Source of the DNA: Blautia_A aquisgranensis
GTDB taxonomy: Bacteria; Bacillota; Clostridia; Lachnospirales; Lachnospiraceae
Assembly (NCBI RefSeq): GCF_040096615.1
Contig: NZ_JBBMEJ010000001.1
Coordinates: 1-64,000 of the forward strand
Length of the DNA stretch: 64,000 bases
Reading direction: 5' to 3'
Part shown: positions 8,910-16,580 of the stretch, in pieces
Numbering within the stretch: position 1 is the first letter of the stretch
How the letters are laid out: each line of letters opens with the position of its first letter
The notes under the pieces: generated by a model
What the model saw: the letters and a program-made list of their open reading frames with translations, nothing else
Databases searched by the model: none
Told to the model about the DNA's origin: nothing
Translations under genes and position numbers: made by a program

Positions 8910-8950
8910 CAAAACTGTTATTATTTTATACTACCGAGGAGGTTTTTCCA

Positions 8951-10171
8951 ATGAAAAAAACATCTTTTTTCAAAAACCTGCCGTTTAAACTTCTTGTTGC
9001 TGTATTCTTGGGCATTCTTGCCGGTCTGATTCTGAATCAGCACAGCACCAACGGAATTTCCATGGCAGTTCTCAATATCGCCGTTACCATCAAATATATC
9101 CTGGGTCAGATCATCACCTTCTGTGTACCTCTGATCATCCTTGGCTTTATCGCCCCGTCCATCACGCGCCTTGGCAAAAACGCCTCTGTTATGCTTGGCG
9201 TGGCAGTGATTCTTGCCTATGCTTCTTCTGTGGGTGCTGCACTTTTTTCTACGGCAGCCGGATTTTTTATTATTCCGCATCTGTCCATCCACTCCTACGC
9301 TGCCGGCCTGAAACAACTGCCGGATGTGATCTTCGAGCTGGAGATCCCGCAGATCATGTCCGTAATGAGTGCCCTTGTTTTCTCCATTATGCTGGGTCTT
9401 GCTGCCACCTGGACAAAAGCAAAGCTGATCACAGGTATCCTGGAGGAATTCCAGAAGATCGTTCTTGCTCTGGTTGCCCGTATCATTATCCCAGTGCTTC
9501 CGCTGTTTATCGGTTCTACCTTCTGCGGACTTGCCTATGAAGGTACCATCACAAGACAGCTGCCTGTTTTCCTTGAGGTCATTGCCCTGGTGCTGCTGGG
9601 GCATTTCATCTGGATGGCATTTCTCTACATAGCGGCCGGAATCTACTCCAGAGAAAATCCTCTGGAAGTGCTCCGCCATTACGCACCGGCTTATCTCACC
9701 GCTGTAGGAACCATGTCATCAGCGGCCACCCTTGCCGTAGCACTGCAGTGTGCCTCAAAAGCAAAGCCACTTCGAAAAGATCTGGTAAACTTCGGAATCC
9801 CGTTGTTTGCCAATATCCATCTCTGTGGCTCTGTACTTACGGAAGTTTTCTTTTGTATGGCAGTCTCAAAGATCCTGTACGGATCCGTTCCTACTATGGG
9901 AAATATGGTGCTGTTCTGTCTGCTTCTCGGCATTTTTGCCATTGGTGCACCTGGGATACCTGGCGGAACGGTTATGGCCTCCCTCGGCATCATCACAGGG
10001 GTGCTGAAATTCGACAGCTCAGGCACTGCGCTGATGCTGACCATCTTTGCACTGCAGGACAGCTTCGGAACTGCCTGCAACGTTACCGGAGATGGTGCTC
10101 TGACCCTGATGCTGACCGGCTTCGCCAAACGGCATCATATCGAGGAGCAGAAGATCGATATCGAATTGTAA
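8951..10171 (+). CDS. Dicarboxylate/amino acid:cation symporter (DAACS family)
   Basis: A 406-residue membrane transporter with about eight to ten hydrophobic segments, of the glutamate/serine/dicarboxylate:Na+ or H+ symporter family. Family marks are the N-terminal KLLVAVFLGILAGL helix, FCVPLIILGFIAPSI, a Ser-rich hairpin MSSAATLAVAL, the GAPGIPGGTVMASLG region and a DSFGTACNVTGDGA end corresponding to the substrate-binding helix. The substrate is not predictable. It is a plus-strand single gene inside a minus-strand region of selenium genes, with GAGGAGG upstream of the ATG. A link to the neighbours is not evident. Confidence 0.9.
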   Translation: MKKTSFFKNLPFKLLVAVFLGILAGLILNQHSTNGISMAVLNIAVTIKYILGQIITFCVPLIILGFIAPSITRLGKNASVMLGVAVILAYASSVGAALFSTAAGFFIIPHLSIHSYAAGLKQLPDVIFELEIPQIMSVMSALVFSIMLGLAATWTKAKLITGILEEFQKIVLALVARIIIPVLPLFIGSTFCGLAYEGTITRQLPVFLEVIALVLLGHFIWMAFLYIAAGIYSRENPLEVLRHYAPAYLTAVGTMSSAATLAVALQCASKAKPLRKDLVNFGIPLFANIHLCGSVLTEVFFCMAVSKILYGSVPTMGNMVLFCLLLGIFAIGAPGIPGGTVMASLGIITGVLKFDSSGTALMLTIFALQDSFGTACNVTGDGALTLMLTGFAKRHHIEEQKIDIEL

Positions 10172-10185
10172 AACCGCGCATTATT

Positions 10186-10214
10186 ATTCGCGAAAATGAA
10201 TGCGAATATTTTTT
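10186..10214 (+). terminator. Weak terminator after the symporter gene
   Basis: A 6-bp stem ATTCGC/GCGAAT with a 10-nt loop, followed by six Ts. It ends just before the yedF stop codon. Confidence 0.45.
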
Positions 10215-10824
10215 ACGGGCGGATCACTTTACCTGCCTTTGCAAGCTTCTCCGCGATGGTGTACATATTTGTGACCGTTCCTACGGCTGGTTCTTTCAGC
10301 TCATAGAAGTTCACGCAGGTTCCACAGGTAAGGATCTCGCAGCCTTGCTCTTCCAGTGTTTTCAGATCCTCGATGCACGGAGAATCCTGGGCAGTAAGCT
10401 TCGCACCACCATTGTAGAACAGCATGACTGACGGTGCTGTTTCCAGCTGTGTCAGTGCATAGACGAAGCCTTTGATCAGGATTCCTCCAAGCTCCGGATC
10501 TCCGTCACCCATCTTATCTGAAGTAACGCATACAACATAATCACCCTGTGGTGCTGCTGGTGTGCACACGATCTCCGGCTCCACTTCATTTCTTGTCTGG
10601 TTGTCAGATTTTACAACCATGCGGATCTCGTATCCGTTTTCTGTTTTCTTTGATACAAAGCTACAGCCTGTGCTTCCTGCAAGTCTGCTTAAATTATTGA
10701 CTGCTGTCTCATTGTCTACAAGAATCAGGATCTCATCACCCTGTTCTGCTTTGTCCAGAACTTTTTTTGTCATTACGACCGGGATCGGGCACTGTTTTCC
10801 CATTGCATCTACGGTATGTTTCAT
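10213..10824 (-). CDS. yedF: Selenium metabolism protein YedF
   Basis: A 203-residue two-domain protein. Residues 1-75 are a TusA/SirA-like domain starting with VDAMGKQCPIPVVMTKK; the CPxP Cys is the sulfur- or selenium-carrying residue in relatives. Residues 100-203 are a DsrE/F-like domain with a second conserved Cys pair region, EILTCGTCVNFY. This arrangement is that of the YedF family, which co-occurs with selenium donor genes (selD) and Se-dependent molybdenum hydroxylases. A role in selenium relay is inferred from the family; the chemistry is unproven. It follows the 62-residue Cys-rich gene with a 61-nt gap. selD is not in the window. Confidence 0.88.
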   Translation of the reverse strand: MKHTVDAMGKQCPIPVVMTKKVLDKAEQGDEILILVDNETAVNNLSRLAGSTGCSFVSKKTENGYEIRMVVKSDNQTRNEVEPEIVCTPAAPQGDYVVCVTSDKMGDGDPELGGILIKGFVYALTQLETAPSVMLFYNGGAKLTAQDSPCIEDLKTLEEQGCEILTCGTCVNFYELKEPAVGTVTNMYTIAEKLAKAGKVIRP

Positions 10825-10885
10825 CTTCTATATTTCTCCCATTATGTCTATTTTTTCACTAAAGCAGTTCTTCATTCATCCTGTT

Positions 10886-11074
10886 TCAGCATTCACCTTC
10901 ATGCGCCTGCCTGTAGATCTCACAGGCACCTGTATTCACACATCGTTCATGTGCACAGTCCATAAATGTCAGCTTCCGGCTGCCATCATCCTGCACGGTA
11001 TATTCACAACAGACTGTTTCGCCGTTATTCATCGTCCGGCAGAAGCCGGAGATAAATTCTTCTTCTATTTCCAT
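10886..11074 (-). CDS. Small Cys-rich protein of unknown function
   Basis: A 62-residue soluble protein with seven cysteines at 12, 22, 23, 40, 45, 51 and 62. The spacing suggests a metal or Fe-S site (FCRT, VCCEY, DCAHERC, ACEIY). No function is recognised. It is supported as a real gene because its ATG lies inside the last codons of the alarmone synthetase gene (10-nt overlap) with GGAGGA at optimal distance, a layout for translational coupling. The next gene downstream is yedF, so a role in selenium handling or redox sensing is possible but not shown. Confidence 0.75.
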   Translation of the reverse strand: MEIEEEFISGFCRTMNNGETVCCEYTVQDDGSRKLTFMDCAHERCVNTGACEIYRQAHEGEC

Positions 11075-11721
11075 TTCGGTTCCTCCGCCGGAGCTTCTGC
11101 CGCACCGGTTGGTGTGATCTCCTCCAGCATTCCCGTCTCATTATACGCCTCAAACTGCTCCTCGATCTTACCCAGAATGTCTGCATACTGACAGAAAGCC
11201 TCCGCCAGCTCCTCCCTGTGCTCGGGAAGCTTCTTATAGCAGACCCTGTGCTCCATGCTGGCCCAGAGATCCATGGTCATGGTACGGAACTGGATCTCCA
11301 CCGGAAAATATTCCATAGTGTCCAGATAATAAACCGGTACAGCAATGATCACGTGAAAGCTCCGGTAGCCGTTGGGCTTGGGATTGTGTATGTAATCCTT
11401 CTCCCGGATGAAGATCAGCTCGCTCTGTCTTTTCAGTGCATTTACAAGGTTATAAATATCATCTATAAAGTAACAGATCACACGGATTCCAGCAATATCC
11501 CGAAGATAGTCCTTGGCGTTCTGGACGCTGTCGGAATGTCCCAGCTTTTCCAGTTTTTTCTCAATGCTCTTCTTGGATTTGATCCGTTCCTGAATATTGT
11601 GGATCGGTGACACGGAAGATTTCTGATACAGGCTTCCGTTGAGCACCTCAAGTTTAGCCCGCATGATCTGGCTGGCATTCTGGTATGGCTGGATGCAGTC
11701 ATAATATTGTTCGTTTGTCAT
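11065..11721 (-). CDS. Small alarmone synthetase, RelQ/YjbM-like (p)ppGpp synthetase
   Basis: A 218-residue RelA/SpoT synthetase-domain protein without hydrolase or ACT/TGS domains, the size of RelQ/YwaC-type enzymes. Synthetase marks are DIAGIRVICYFIDDIY, the GYRSFHVIIAVP segment that binds the acceptor nucleotide, and VEIQFRTMTMDLWASMEHR. It would transfer pyrophosphate from ATP to GDP or GTP during stress. Its C-terminus overlaps the 62-residue Cys-rich gene, so transcription of this operon continues into yedF. An inverted repeat overlaps the putative -10 region upstream, suggesting control by a repressor. Confidence 0.9.
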   Translation of the reverse strand: MTNEQYYDCIQPYQNASQIMRAKLEVLNGSLYQKSSVSPIHNIQERIKSKKSIEKKLEKLGHSDSVQNAKDYLRDIAGIRVICYFIDDIYNLVNALKRQSELIFIREKDYIHNPKPNGYRSFHVIIAVPVYYLDTMEYFPVEIQFRTMTMDLWASMEHRVCYKKLPEHREELAEAFCQYADILGKIEEQFEAYNETGMLEEITPTGAAEAPAEEPKWK

Positions 11722-11740
11722 GAAAACCCCTCTTTCTCAT

Positions 11741-11782
11741 TTGCTCACCGTAAGTTCTATTGTACAGAACAAATGTGAGCAA
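11741..11782 (-). promoter_or_regulatory. Inverted repeat over the alarmone synthetase promoter region
   Basis: Outer arms TTGCTCAC (11741-11748) and GTGAGCAA (11775-11782) are perfectly complementary. Inner arms GTTCT (11754-11758) and AGAAC (11766-11770) extend the symmetry. A -10-like TACAAT (minus strand, 11759-11764) sits in the middle. No T-run follows, so an operator is more likely than a terminator. A matching -35 box is weak. Confidence 0.5.
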
Positions 11783-11842
11783 TCTGTAGTATTTTTCTAA
11801 GATTTTCCTGACGGTTTTATGAATTTTTTATAAAAAATATTT

Positions 11843-13090
11843 CTACTCGGAAAGCTTGTGAATAAACAATCCGCTTCGAAGCTTCGGCTCAAACCAGGTG
11901 CTCTTCGGCGGCATCAGCTTGCCCTCATCCGCAATAGACATCAGATCCTCCATGGAGGTCGGATACATGGCAAAAGCAGCTCCGCCTGTTTCATCTGCCG
12001 CTGCTGCCAGATCCTTCAGACGGTGATTGCCTCCCATAAAACGGATGCGCTCGTCTGTACGCGGATCCTCAATCCCAAGAACCGGGCCCAGCACCTTATC
12101 CTGAAGAATGGAAACATCCAGCTGTCCTACATGATCCTTCTTCGCATAGATATCCGGATATGCTTTCAGATGGAACCACTCCCCGTCCACATAGAGACCG
12201 AAACAGTGTTTTTCCACCGGCTTACACGGGAACCCCGGCATAGCCATCAGCTCAAAATTAAATTTCATGCTTCCGATAAAAGCCTTCGGATCCATTCCTT
12301 TGATATCTTTTACAATTCTGTGATATGGAAGGATCGTCAGCTGGTCATACGGAAATACCACGGAAAGGAAAAAGTTGAACTCTTCTTTTCCTGTATAGTC
12401 CGGATGCTCTGCCCGTCTTTTCAGGCCTACCTTCACAGCAGAAGCTGCCCTGTGGTGTCCGTCTGCAATATAGATCGATGGAATTTCTCCGAAAAGCTCC
12501 CGGATCTTCTGAATTTTCTCCTCATCGTCTACGATCCAGACTCTGTGTGTGACCTCATCCTCCTCGGTGAAATCATACACCGGAGCATGCTCCACCTTCC
12601 AGCTCTCCATCAGGGAAAGAAGCTCTGCCGGATAACGGCATGCCAGAAAGATCGGGCCTGTATTGGCATCACAGACATCCACATGGTGAATTCTGTCCTG
12701 CTCCTTGTCCTCTCTTGTCAGCTCATGCTTTTTAATGACGCCGTTTATATAGTCGTCGATGGCACTGACGCCTACGATTCCTGTCTGGGATTTTCCCTTG
12801 CGGATCAGCTCATAGAGATAGTAGTTCGGTTTCTCGTCCTGGATCAGTGTTCCCTCTTCCTGGAATCTGTCCAGATTTTCTCTGGCTTTCTCATAAACTT
12901 TTGGATCATAAAGGTCTGTCACCGGATCCAGATCCATCTCTGCTCTGTCTATATGGAGAAAAGAATATGGATTTTTTTCCCCGATCTCTCTTGCCTCCTC
13001 TCTGTTTACTACATCGTAGGGAAGTGCAGCCACGCGCTCTGCCTTGTCCGCTGCCGGCCGCACTGCCTGAAATGCCTGAAATAAAGCCAT
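11843..13090 (-). CDS. DUF1015 family protein
   Basis: A 415-residue soluble protein of the DUF1015 family. Family marks are the N-terminal ALPYDVVNREEARE segment, HIDRAE, and the central IADGHHRAASA motif resembling nucleotide/phosphate-handling residues of ParB-like serine kinases. Some relatives are suspected to be amino-acid kinases, but no reaction can be assigned here. It starts 20 nt after the bile salt hydrolase stop with AAGGAA upstream, so it is probably the third gene of the MATE-hydrolase operon. It is often near serine biosynthesis genes in related genomes; no such genes are present here. Confidence 0.85.
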   Translation of the reverse strand: MALFQAFQAVRPAADKAERVAALPYDVVNREEAREIGEKNPYSFLHIDRAEMDLDPVTDLYDPKVYEKARENLDRFQEEGTLIQDEKPNYYLYELIRKGKSQTGIVGVSAIDDYINGVIKKHELTREDKEQDRIHHVDVCDANTGPIFLACRYPAELLSLMESWKVEHAPVYDFTEEDEVTHRVWIVDDEEKIQKIRELFGEIPSIYIADGHHRAASAVKVGLKRRAEHPDYTGKEEFNFFLSVVFPYDQLTILPYHRIVKDIKGMDPKAFIGSMKFNFELMAMPGFPCKPVEKHCFGLYVDGEWFHLKAYPDIYAKKDHVGQLDVSILQDKVLGPVLGIEDPRTDERIRFMGGNHRLKDLAAAADETGGAAFAMYPTSMEDLMSIADEGKLMPPKSTWFEPKLRSGLFIHKLSE

Positions 13091-13110
13091 GTTTTCTGTT
13101 CCTTCTTTCT

Positions 13111-14085
13111 TTAGTTTTGCATGTATATCTTTTCACCCTGAAGAACCGGATATCGCACAAGTGCTGCTCCGTCCAGGTCTTCATGATGCATGTCGACTGC
13201 TGAGATCTGATGATTCTCATATGTTGTATAATAATAAATTCCCTTATCTCCGTTACAGCAGGAAGAGTAAAGTGTGATCTCGTATTTACCTGGTTCCACC
13301 TCACAGCAGCCTCTCTGCTGATCTACAGATCCCAGGATATGGAAAAACTGGCTCACACTCTCAGCCTCAGATTCACCGGAAAAAGAATGCTCCCGCACAT
13401 ATGCCACACGTGCAAATCTGGATGCTGAGGAAAGATCTCCCGGCAGTCCCAGAGCTCCCATGCCACGGCTGTAGGCTTTCAGCCCAAGCTGGTCAGAAAA
13501 ATAATTCTCCGGCTGCTTCGGGGAAAGGTGCATGTAATTATTCAGCATAAACATCTGCTGGTCAAATGGAGGATTGTTGGTAAGCACACCTGCCGGATCG
13601 TCCCACACATGAAAACCGTCTGCCATGGATTCTACAACGATCGCTCCTTCTTTATCCGCAATGATCCAGTGAAGCTGTGCGCAGGGAAGCTGTTCACTGA
13701 ACGGAGTTTTTACCAGATTGATACGCGAAAGAAGCTCTCTCGCCTCTTTTACGGTAGCACATTTTCCAAGAATCCAGGGAATGAATTCGAACTGTGCCAC
13801 ATTTTCTCTGCCTTCCTCCACCTCATTGTAGACTGCGTTTCCAACGAAATTCAGGCCTGCCATTCCAAGACCTTTCTCATTGATGGCATCATAATAAAGG
13901 GGATAATCCCCTGCCACATGTGCCATACCGATCAGCGCATAATGCTTGGAAAGTGTTCCCATATGGCGTAAGTTAAATACATAATTTCTCGGAGTGATGG
14001 TGATCTCATCTCCGTAGGAGAACTCATAATCCAGAGTTCTTCCGAAATAAAAATCTTTTGTCTTATAGGTTGCTGCTGTACACAT
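13111..14085 (-). CDS. Choloylglycine hydrolase family protein (bile salt hydrolase-like)
   Basis: An Ntn-hydrolase of 324 residues, the usual size of conjugated bile acid hydrolases, which deconjugate glycine- or taurine-linked bile acids. The nucleophile Cys2 follows the initiator Met directly (MCTAATY), so no propeptide is needed. Arg16 and Asp19 (GRTLDYE), the LTNNPPFD loop with the active Asn and the SSASRFARVAY segment with the conserved Arg match the bile salt hydrolase/penicillin V acylase active site. No signal peptide is visible, so it is cytoplasmic. It lies 3 nt downstream of a MATE transporter and is certainly cotranscribed. Bile salt rather than penicillin V or N-acyl amide specificity is inferred. 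Confidence 0.88.
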   Translation of the reverse strand: MCTAATYKTKDFYFGRTLDYEFSYGDEITITPRNYVFNLRHMGTLSKHYALIGMAHVAGDYPLYYDAINEKGLGMAGLNFVGNAVYNEVEEGRENVAQFEFIPWILGKCATVKEARELLSRINLVKTPFSEQLPCAQLHWIIADKEGAIVVESMADGFHVWDDPAGVLTNNPPFDQQMFMLNNYMHLSPKQPENYFSDQLGLKAYSRGMGALGLPGDLSSASRFARVAYVREHSFSGESEAESVSQFFHILGSVDQQRGCCEVEPGKYEITLYSSCCNGDKGIYYYTTYENHQISAVDMHHEDLDGAALVRYPVLQGEKIYMQN

Positions 14086-14088
14086 AGA

Positions 14089-15450
14089 TTATTTCTCCTT
14101 TCCGTTTAGTTCCGGCAGTACTGTGGCCAGCATGGTAAAAAAGCAGGCACAGCCTCCCACAAGGTTGGATATCGGCTCCGCCCAGAACACACCGTCTGTT
14201 CCCAGACCGTTCATATATGGCAGAAGGATCGTCAGCGGCACCACTATGATCGCCTTACGAAGCAGGGAGAAAAAAGTCGCCCTCTTCGCCTTGCCAAGTG
14301 CCACAAACACGCTCTGTCCTGTAAACTGCAGTGCCATGAAGCAAAATCCGAAAAAATAAATATGAAGCGCCGGAACGCCTTTTTCAAGAAGCTCCGGGTC
14401 ATTATTAAAAATACGGATAAAAAACTCCGGAATCAGCTTCAGGATTCCCCAGCCTGCCATAGTAAAGACCACACAGACGATTGTCACGAATTTGATCGCT
14501 TTTTTTACACGGGCGTAAGCTTTTTCTCCATAATTAAAGCTCATGACCGGGGACGCTCCCGTGGCCAGCCCATGCACCGGCATGGTAAGAATATCCCTGA
14601 CCGAGTTCAGAACTGTCATAACGCCAACATAAATATCCCCGCCCCAGTTCTGAAGCGTGGCATTGCATACGACCTGCACAAGACTGTTGGTAAAGGCCAT
14701 AAAAAAGCCGGACATGCCCAGGCTTGTAATATCCCGGACACGTTTCCAGGATATCTTCATTGCACTTCTCTTTAAATTAAGCACTGCCTTCTTTCCACGA
14801 AGGAAGTTCAGAACCCACATGGCCGAACAAAACTGTGAAATAATAGTAGCTACTGCTGCCCCACGCACACCCATGCCAAGTACGAAAATAAACAGCGGAT
14901 CCAGAATAATATTCAGAACAGCTCCGATCAGGATCGTAAGCATTCCTGTATTACCGAAACCCTGACTGTTGATAAACGGATTCATTCCCAGGGTTATCAT
15001 TACAAACAGTGTTCCCAGAAGATAGATCTTTATGTAGCTTGCCGCATAGGGAAATGTCACATCACTGGCACCAAACGCATACAGGATCGGCCGGTAAAAA
15101 ACAAGTCCGATGACCGTCAGGATCACGCCTGTACCAATCAGCATGACAAATGTATTCCCCATGAGCATTTCTGCTTCTTCTTCGTTACCTCTTCCCCTCT
15201 CCATGGAACAGAGCGGCGATCCTCCATTACCGAAAAGATACGTAAATGCTGTAATCAAAGTTATGATAGGAAAACAAAGTCCTACGCCAGTCAGCGCGGT
15301 TGCTCCAATTTCCGGGATCCGTCCGATATAGATCCGGTCTACGACATTATAGAGAAGGTTTAAGATCTGTGCGATGATCATCGGCACAGCAACCTCCATA
15401 ATATTCCGATAGACATTTCCTGTGGAAAAATCCGTCTGATGTGTTTTCAT
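14089..15450 (-). CDS. MATE family multidrug/organic cation efflux transporter
   Basis: A 453-residue membrane protein with twelve predicted hydrophobic segments in two homologous halves, the normal architecture of MATE exporters driven by Na+ or H+. The N-terminal half shows VPMIIAQILNLLYNVVDRIYIG, with the conserved Pro and DRI loop. It is the first gene of an operon with the choloylglycine hydrolase and DUF1015, which suggests export of bile acids or another substrate of the hydrolase, but the substrate is unknown. A promoter lies at 15492-15520. Confidence 0.92.
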   Translation of the reverse strand: MKTHQTDFSTGNVYRNIMEVAVPMIIAQILNLLYNVVDRIYIGRIPEIGATALTGVGLCFPIITLITAFTYLFGNGGSPLCSMERGRGNEEEAEMLMGNTFVMLIGTGVILTVIGLVFYRPILYAFGASDVTFPYAASYIKIYLLGTLFVMITLGMNPFINSQGFGNTGMLTILIGAVLNIILDPLFIFVLGMGVRGAAVATIISQFCSAMWVLNFLRGKKAVLNLKRSAMKISWKRVRDITSLGMSGFFMAFTNSLVQVVCNATLQNWGGDIYVGVMTVLNSVRDILTMPVHGLATGASPVMSFNYGEKAYARVKKAIKFVTIVCVVFTMAGWGILKLIPEFFIRIFNNDPELLEKGVPALHIYFFGFCFMALQFTGQSVFVALGKAKRATFFSLLRKAIIVVPLTILLPYMNGLGTDGVFWAEPISNLVGGCACFFTMLATVLPELNGKEK

Positions 15451-15491
15451 TACTATACACCTTCTGTTCTATAAAAAATCCCCTGTCTTTT

Positions 15492-15520
15492 ACTATACTA
15501 TAAACAGAAATCAATGTAAA
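15492..15520 (-). promoter_or_regulatory. Promoter of the MATE-bile salt hydrolase-DUF1015 operon
   Basis: -35 TTTACA (15515-15520), 17-nt spacer and -10 TATAGT (15492-15497) on the minus strand, about 40 nt upstream of the MATE start codon. Confidence 0.55.
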
Positions 15521-15532
15521 TCCATTTATTCC

Positions 15533-15561
15533 TTGTCATTTACACAGAAATCGTTTATAAT
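15533..15561 (+). promoter_or_regulatory. Strong promoter of the BMC shell gene pair
   Basis: -35 TTGTCA (15533-15538), 17-nt spacer and consensus -10 TATAAT (15556-15561). The start would be near 15568, leaving an 80-nt leader before the first shell gene. It is divergent from the MATE promoter, with only about 12 nt between them. Confidence 0.65.
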
Positions 15562-15646
15562 AAAACCATAAAAACGGTAATGATTCCACGTGCAATCAGT
15601 CAAGAAACCACATCGTAGAGAATCAGCCCCGGATGGAGGTATACTT

Positions 15647-15946
15647 ATGGATAATAATTACAGCGGCATGGCTGTAGGTGTCTTTGAACTAGACAACCTG
15701 GTAGCCTGTTTTGTTGCCCTTGATGCTGCTTCCAAAGCAGCAAACGTAAGGATTCAGAGTGTTGAGCGTAACCGTCTCAAGAGCGGTGCCTGCGTGAAAA
15801 TGCGTGGCTCTGTTTCCGATGTCAATGCAGCGATGGAGGTTGCGCTTGAAGCAGCTAAGCCTCTTGGTAAAGTCGTTTCTCACACAGTGATCGCTTCTCC
15901 TTCTGAGGATACAGAGATCGCTCTGAAGATGACGATTAACAAGTAG
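15647..15946 (+). CDS. Bacterial microcompartment shell protein (BMC domain), first of pair
   Basis: A 99-residue single BMC-domain protein of the hexamer-forming (BMC-H) type. The fold pattern is visible as the N-terminal strand MAVGVFELDNLVACFVALD, the helix AASKAAN, strands around VKMRGSVSDVNAAMEVALEAA, and a C-terminal VVSHTVIASPSED. Such proteins tile the facets of metabolosomes or carboxysomes. The start at 15647 is preceded by GGATGGAGG; an in-frame reading from 15590 has no RBS. No enzyme, pentamer (BMC-P) or trimer (BMC-T) gene is adjacent, so the compartment must be completed from elsewhere, or the pair has another use. Confidence 0.88.
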   Translation: MDNNYSGMAVGVFELDNLVACFVALDAASKAANVRIQSVERNRLKSGACVKMRGSVSDVNAAMEVALEAAKPLGKVVSHTVIASPSEDTEIALKMTINK

Positions 15947-15963
15947 GAAGCGAGGGTTTGATT

Positions 15964-16254
15964 ATGAGTTATGGTGCTTTTGGATTAGTTGAAGTTATAG
16001 GAAGCAGCAATGCGATCCTTGTGATCGACCAGATGCTGAAGACTTCTGATGTTTCTTTTCTTACATGGCAGACCAAGTGTGGCGGACATGCCACTGTTTT
16101 CCTGACCGGTGATGTTTCTGCTGTTACTGCTGCTGTTGAGAGCGTGAAAGGTAATCCACCGTGTGAGATCGTGGCTTCTGCAGTGATTTCCAATCCGTCC
16201 GGGGAGACGATACGGTTGACCGAGGAAGAAGCTGCTAGGAATCATTTTATGTAG
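15964..16254 (+). CDS. Bacterial microcompartment shell protein (BMC domain), second of pair
   Basis: A 96-residue BMC-domain protein starting MSYGAFGLVEVIGSSNAILVID, with the GGHATVFLTGDVSAVTAAVES block and a C-terminal VISNPS typical of the fold. It is clearly divergent from its neighbour, so this is not a recent duplication. The gene follows the first shell gene by 17 nt and must be cotranscribed; a GCGAGGG lies before the ATG at 15964. A hairpin terminator follows at 16274. Without partner enzymes in the window, cargo is unknown; the next genes on the opposite strand are for the seleno-molybdenum cofactor. Confidence 0.87.
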   Translation: MSYGAFGLVEVIGSSNAILVIDQMLKTSDVSFLTWQTKCGGHATVFLTGDVSAVTAAVESVKGNPPCEIVASAVISNPSGETIRLTEEEAARNHFM

Positions 16255-16273
16255 GTTGGTATAACGAACGTAC

Positions 16274-16314
16274 GCAGGGAACCGCCCTGTGTTCCCTGCT
16301 GTTGTTGCGTTTTG
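16274..16314 (+). terminator. Terminator-like hairpin after the BMC pair
   Basis: Perfect 9-bp stem GCAGGGAAC (16274-16282) / GTTCCCTGC (16291-16299) with an 8-nt loop, followed by a T/G-rich stretch ending in four Ts. The T-tract is imperfect. Confidence 0.5.
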
Positions 16315-16337
16315 GGTGGAGCGGCGTCGCGGACGCG
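16315..16337 (+). repeat. 23-bp dispersed repeat, copy 1
   Basis: A 23-bp GC-rich sequence with the partly palindromic core CGTCGCGGACGCG. The reverse complement occurs at 57765-57787 with a single mismatch. Both copies lie in non-coding DNA. Confidence 0.6.
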
Positions 16338-16359
16338 GTATTTCACTTTTTCTGCATAC

Positions 16360-16572
16360 GCCAGCCGGGGAGGGGATGTCTGGTGGGAATGACTCTGCAG
16401 GAGGGGTGCGCTTCTTAGGCGGCGGGAATCTGCGTTGTTTTTCAAATGCCCGCTGTCTGAGCGGCTTCAGGCGCGAGTTCGGGCATTTGGAAAACGTTTT
16501 TAGCAGATTTCCGGTGTCTTAGAAGCCAGCCCCCGACGAAGCCCATGACCACCAGACACCCACTCACCGGCG
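16360..16572. repeat. Long imperfect palindrome (about 210 bp) between the BMC genes and the MocA-like gene
   Basis: The two halves of this non-coding stretch are largely complementary around a centre near 16466. The innermost arms CAAATGCCCG (16443-16452) and CGGGCATTTG (16480-16489) are perfect. Going outward, GGGAATCTGC (16424-16433) faces GCAGATTTCC (16503-16512), and TGTCTGGTGG (16377-16386) faces CCACCAGACA (16549-16558), with small gaps and mismatches. The single strand could fold into one very long hairpin with a 27-nt loop. No open reading frame of a transposase is present. It could be a MITE-like remnant or a structured RNA. Confidence 0.6.
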
Positions 16573-16580
16573 TCCGTCTG

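Noticed and set aside
8921..9679. 252-codon minus-strand frame opposite the DAACS symporter gene
   Set aside because: Highly charged shadow of a membrane protein gene; no RBS or homology features.
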